Below the pieces are notes generated by a model, which was not told where the DNA came from, made no database searches, and saw only the letters and a list, made by a program, of their open reading frames with translations. From assembly GCA_946631935.1 (NCBI GenBank), contig CAMPAP010000040.1:1-15979 (forward strand): DNA of 15,979 nucleotides, in the 5' to 3' direction. This document shows positions 15,965 through 15,979 of this stretch, in pieces (the first letter of the stretch is position 1; the number at the start of each line of letters is the position of its first letter). Source of the stretch: an uncultured Lachnospiraceae bacterium (GTDB lineage: Bacteria; Bacillota; Clostridia; Lachnospirales; Lachnospiraceae). The translations under genes and the position numbers were made by a program.

Positions 15965-15979
15965 AGAGGTAATTATATG
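15965..15979 (+). other. Ribosome binding site and probable start of the next gene
   Basis: AGAGG (15965-15969) precedes an ATG at 15977-15979, the last bases of the window. The gap after the addA stop is only 35 bases and holds no terminator, so this gene is probably in the addBA operon. An earlier ATG at 15954 lacks a binding site and is less likely. The product cannot be known from one codon. Confidence 0.45.

Overview
The window looks like a chromosomal segment of an anaerobic Firmicute, most likely a Lachnospiraceae member of the Butyrivibrio type. This is inferred from moderate GC content, strong AGGAGG-type ribosome binding sites, an AddAB (rather than RecBCD) recombination system, a GGGtGRT-type protein end, a fermentative D-lactate dehydrogenase and Lachnospiraceae-style lipoproteins. 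No plasmid, phage, CRISPR, rRNA or tRNA signal was seen.

Left part (1-3980). The 3' end of a GGGtGRT-family gene is followed by a bidirectional terminator, which sits between two inverted copies of a GGGGACGGTTCT-core repeat (REPIN-like). On the minus strand a D-lactate dehydrogenase gene (ldhA) and a small histidine phosphatase gene form a two-gene operon one base apart. Diverging from ldhA is a decayed small ORF, then an AEC-family permease gene. A flavin reductase-like gene converges on the permease.

Middle part (3980-8490). Two extracytoplasmic proteins are encoded on the plus strand: a membrane-anchored GH114-like (polygalactosaminidase/PelA-type) TIM-barrel protein, and a Big-domain lipoprotein with its own promoter. 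A strong bidirectional terminator separates the lipoprotein gene from the convergent gpmI. GpmI is a cofactor-independent phosphoglycerate mutase whose sequence resembles the plant-type clade.

Right part (8490-15979). A divergent promoter drives addB and addA, which overlap by one base (TAATG). Together they encode the helicase-nuclease that processes double-strand breaks. AddA carries four degenerate decapeptide repeats in the linker before its nuclease domain. A further gene probably starts at the very last bases, preceded by a ribosome binding site.

Most of the window is ordinary core genome. The least ordinary items are the REPIN-like pair, the decayed ORF, the AddA linker repeats, the plant-type GpmI and the GH114-like surface protein. 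I did not find a convincing new multi-gene system.
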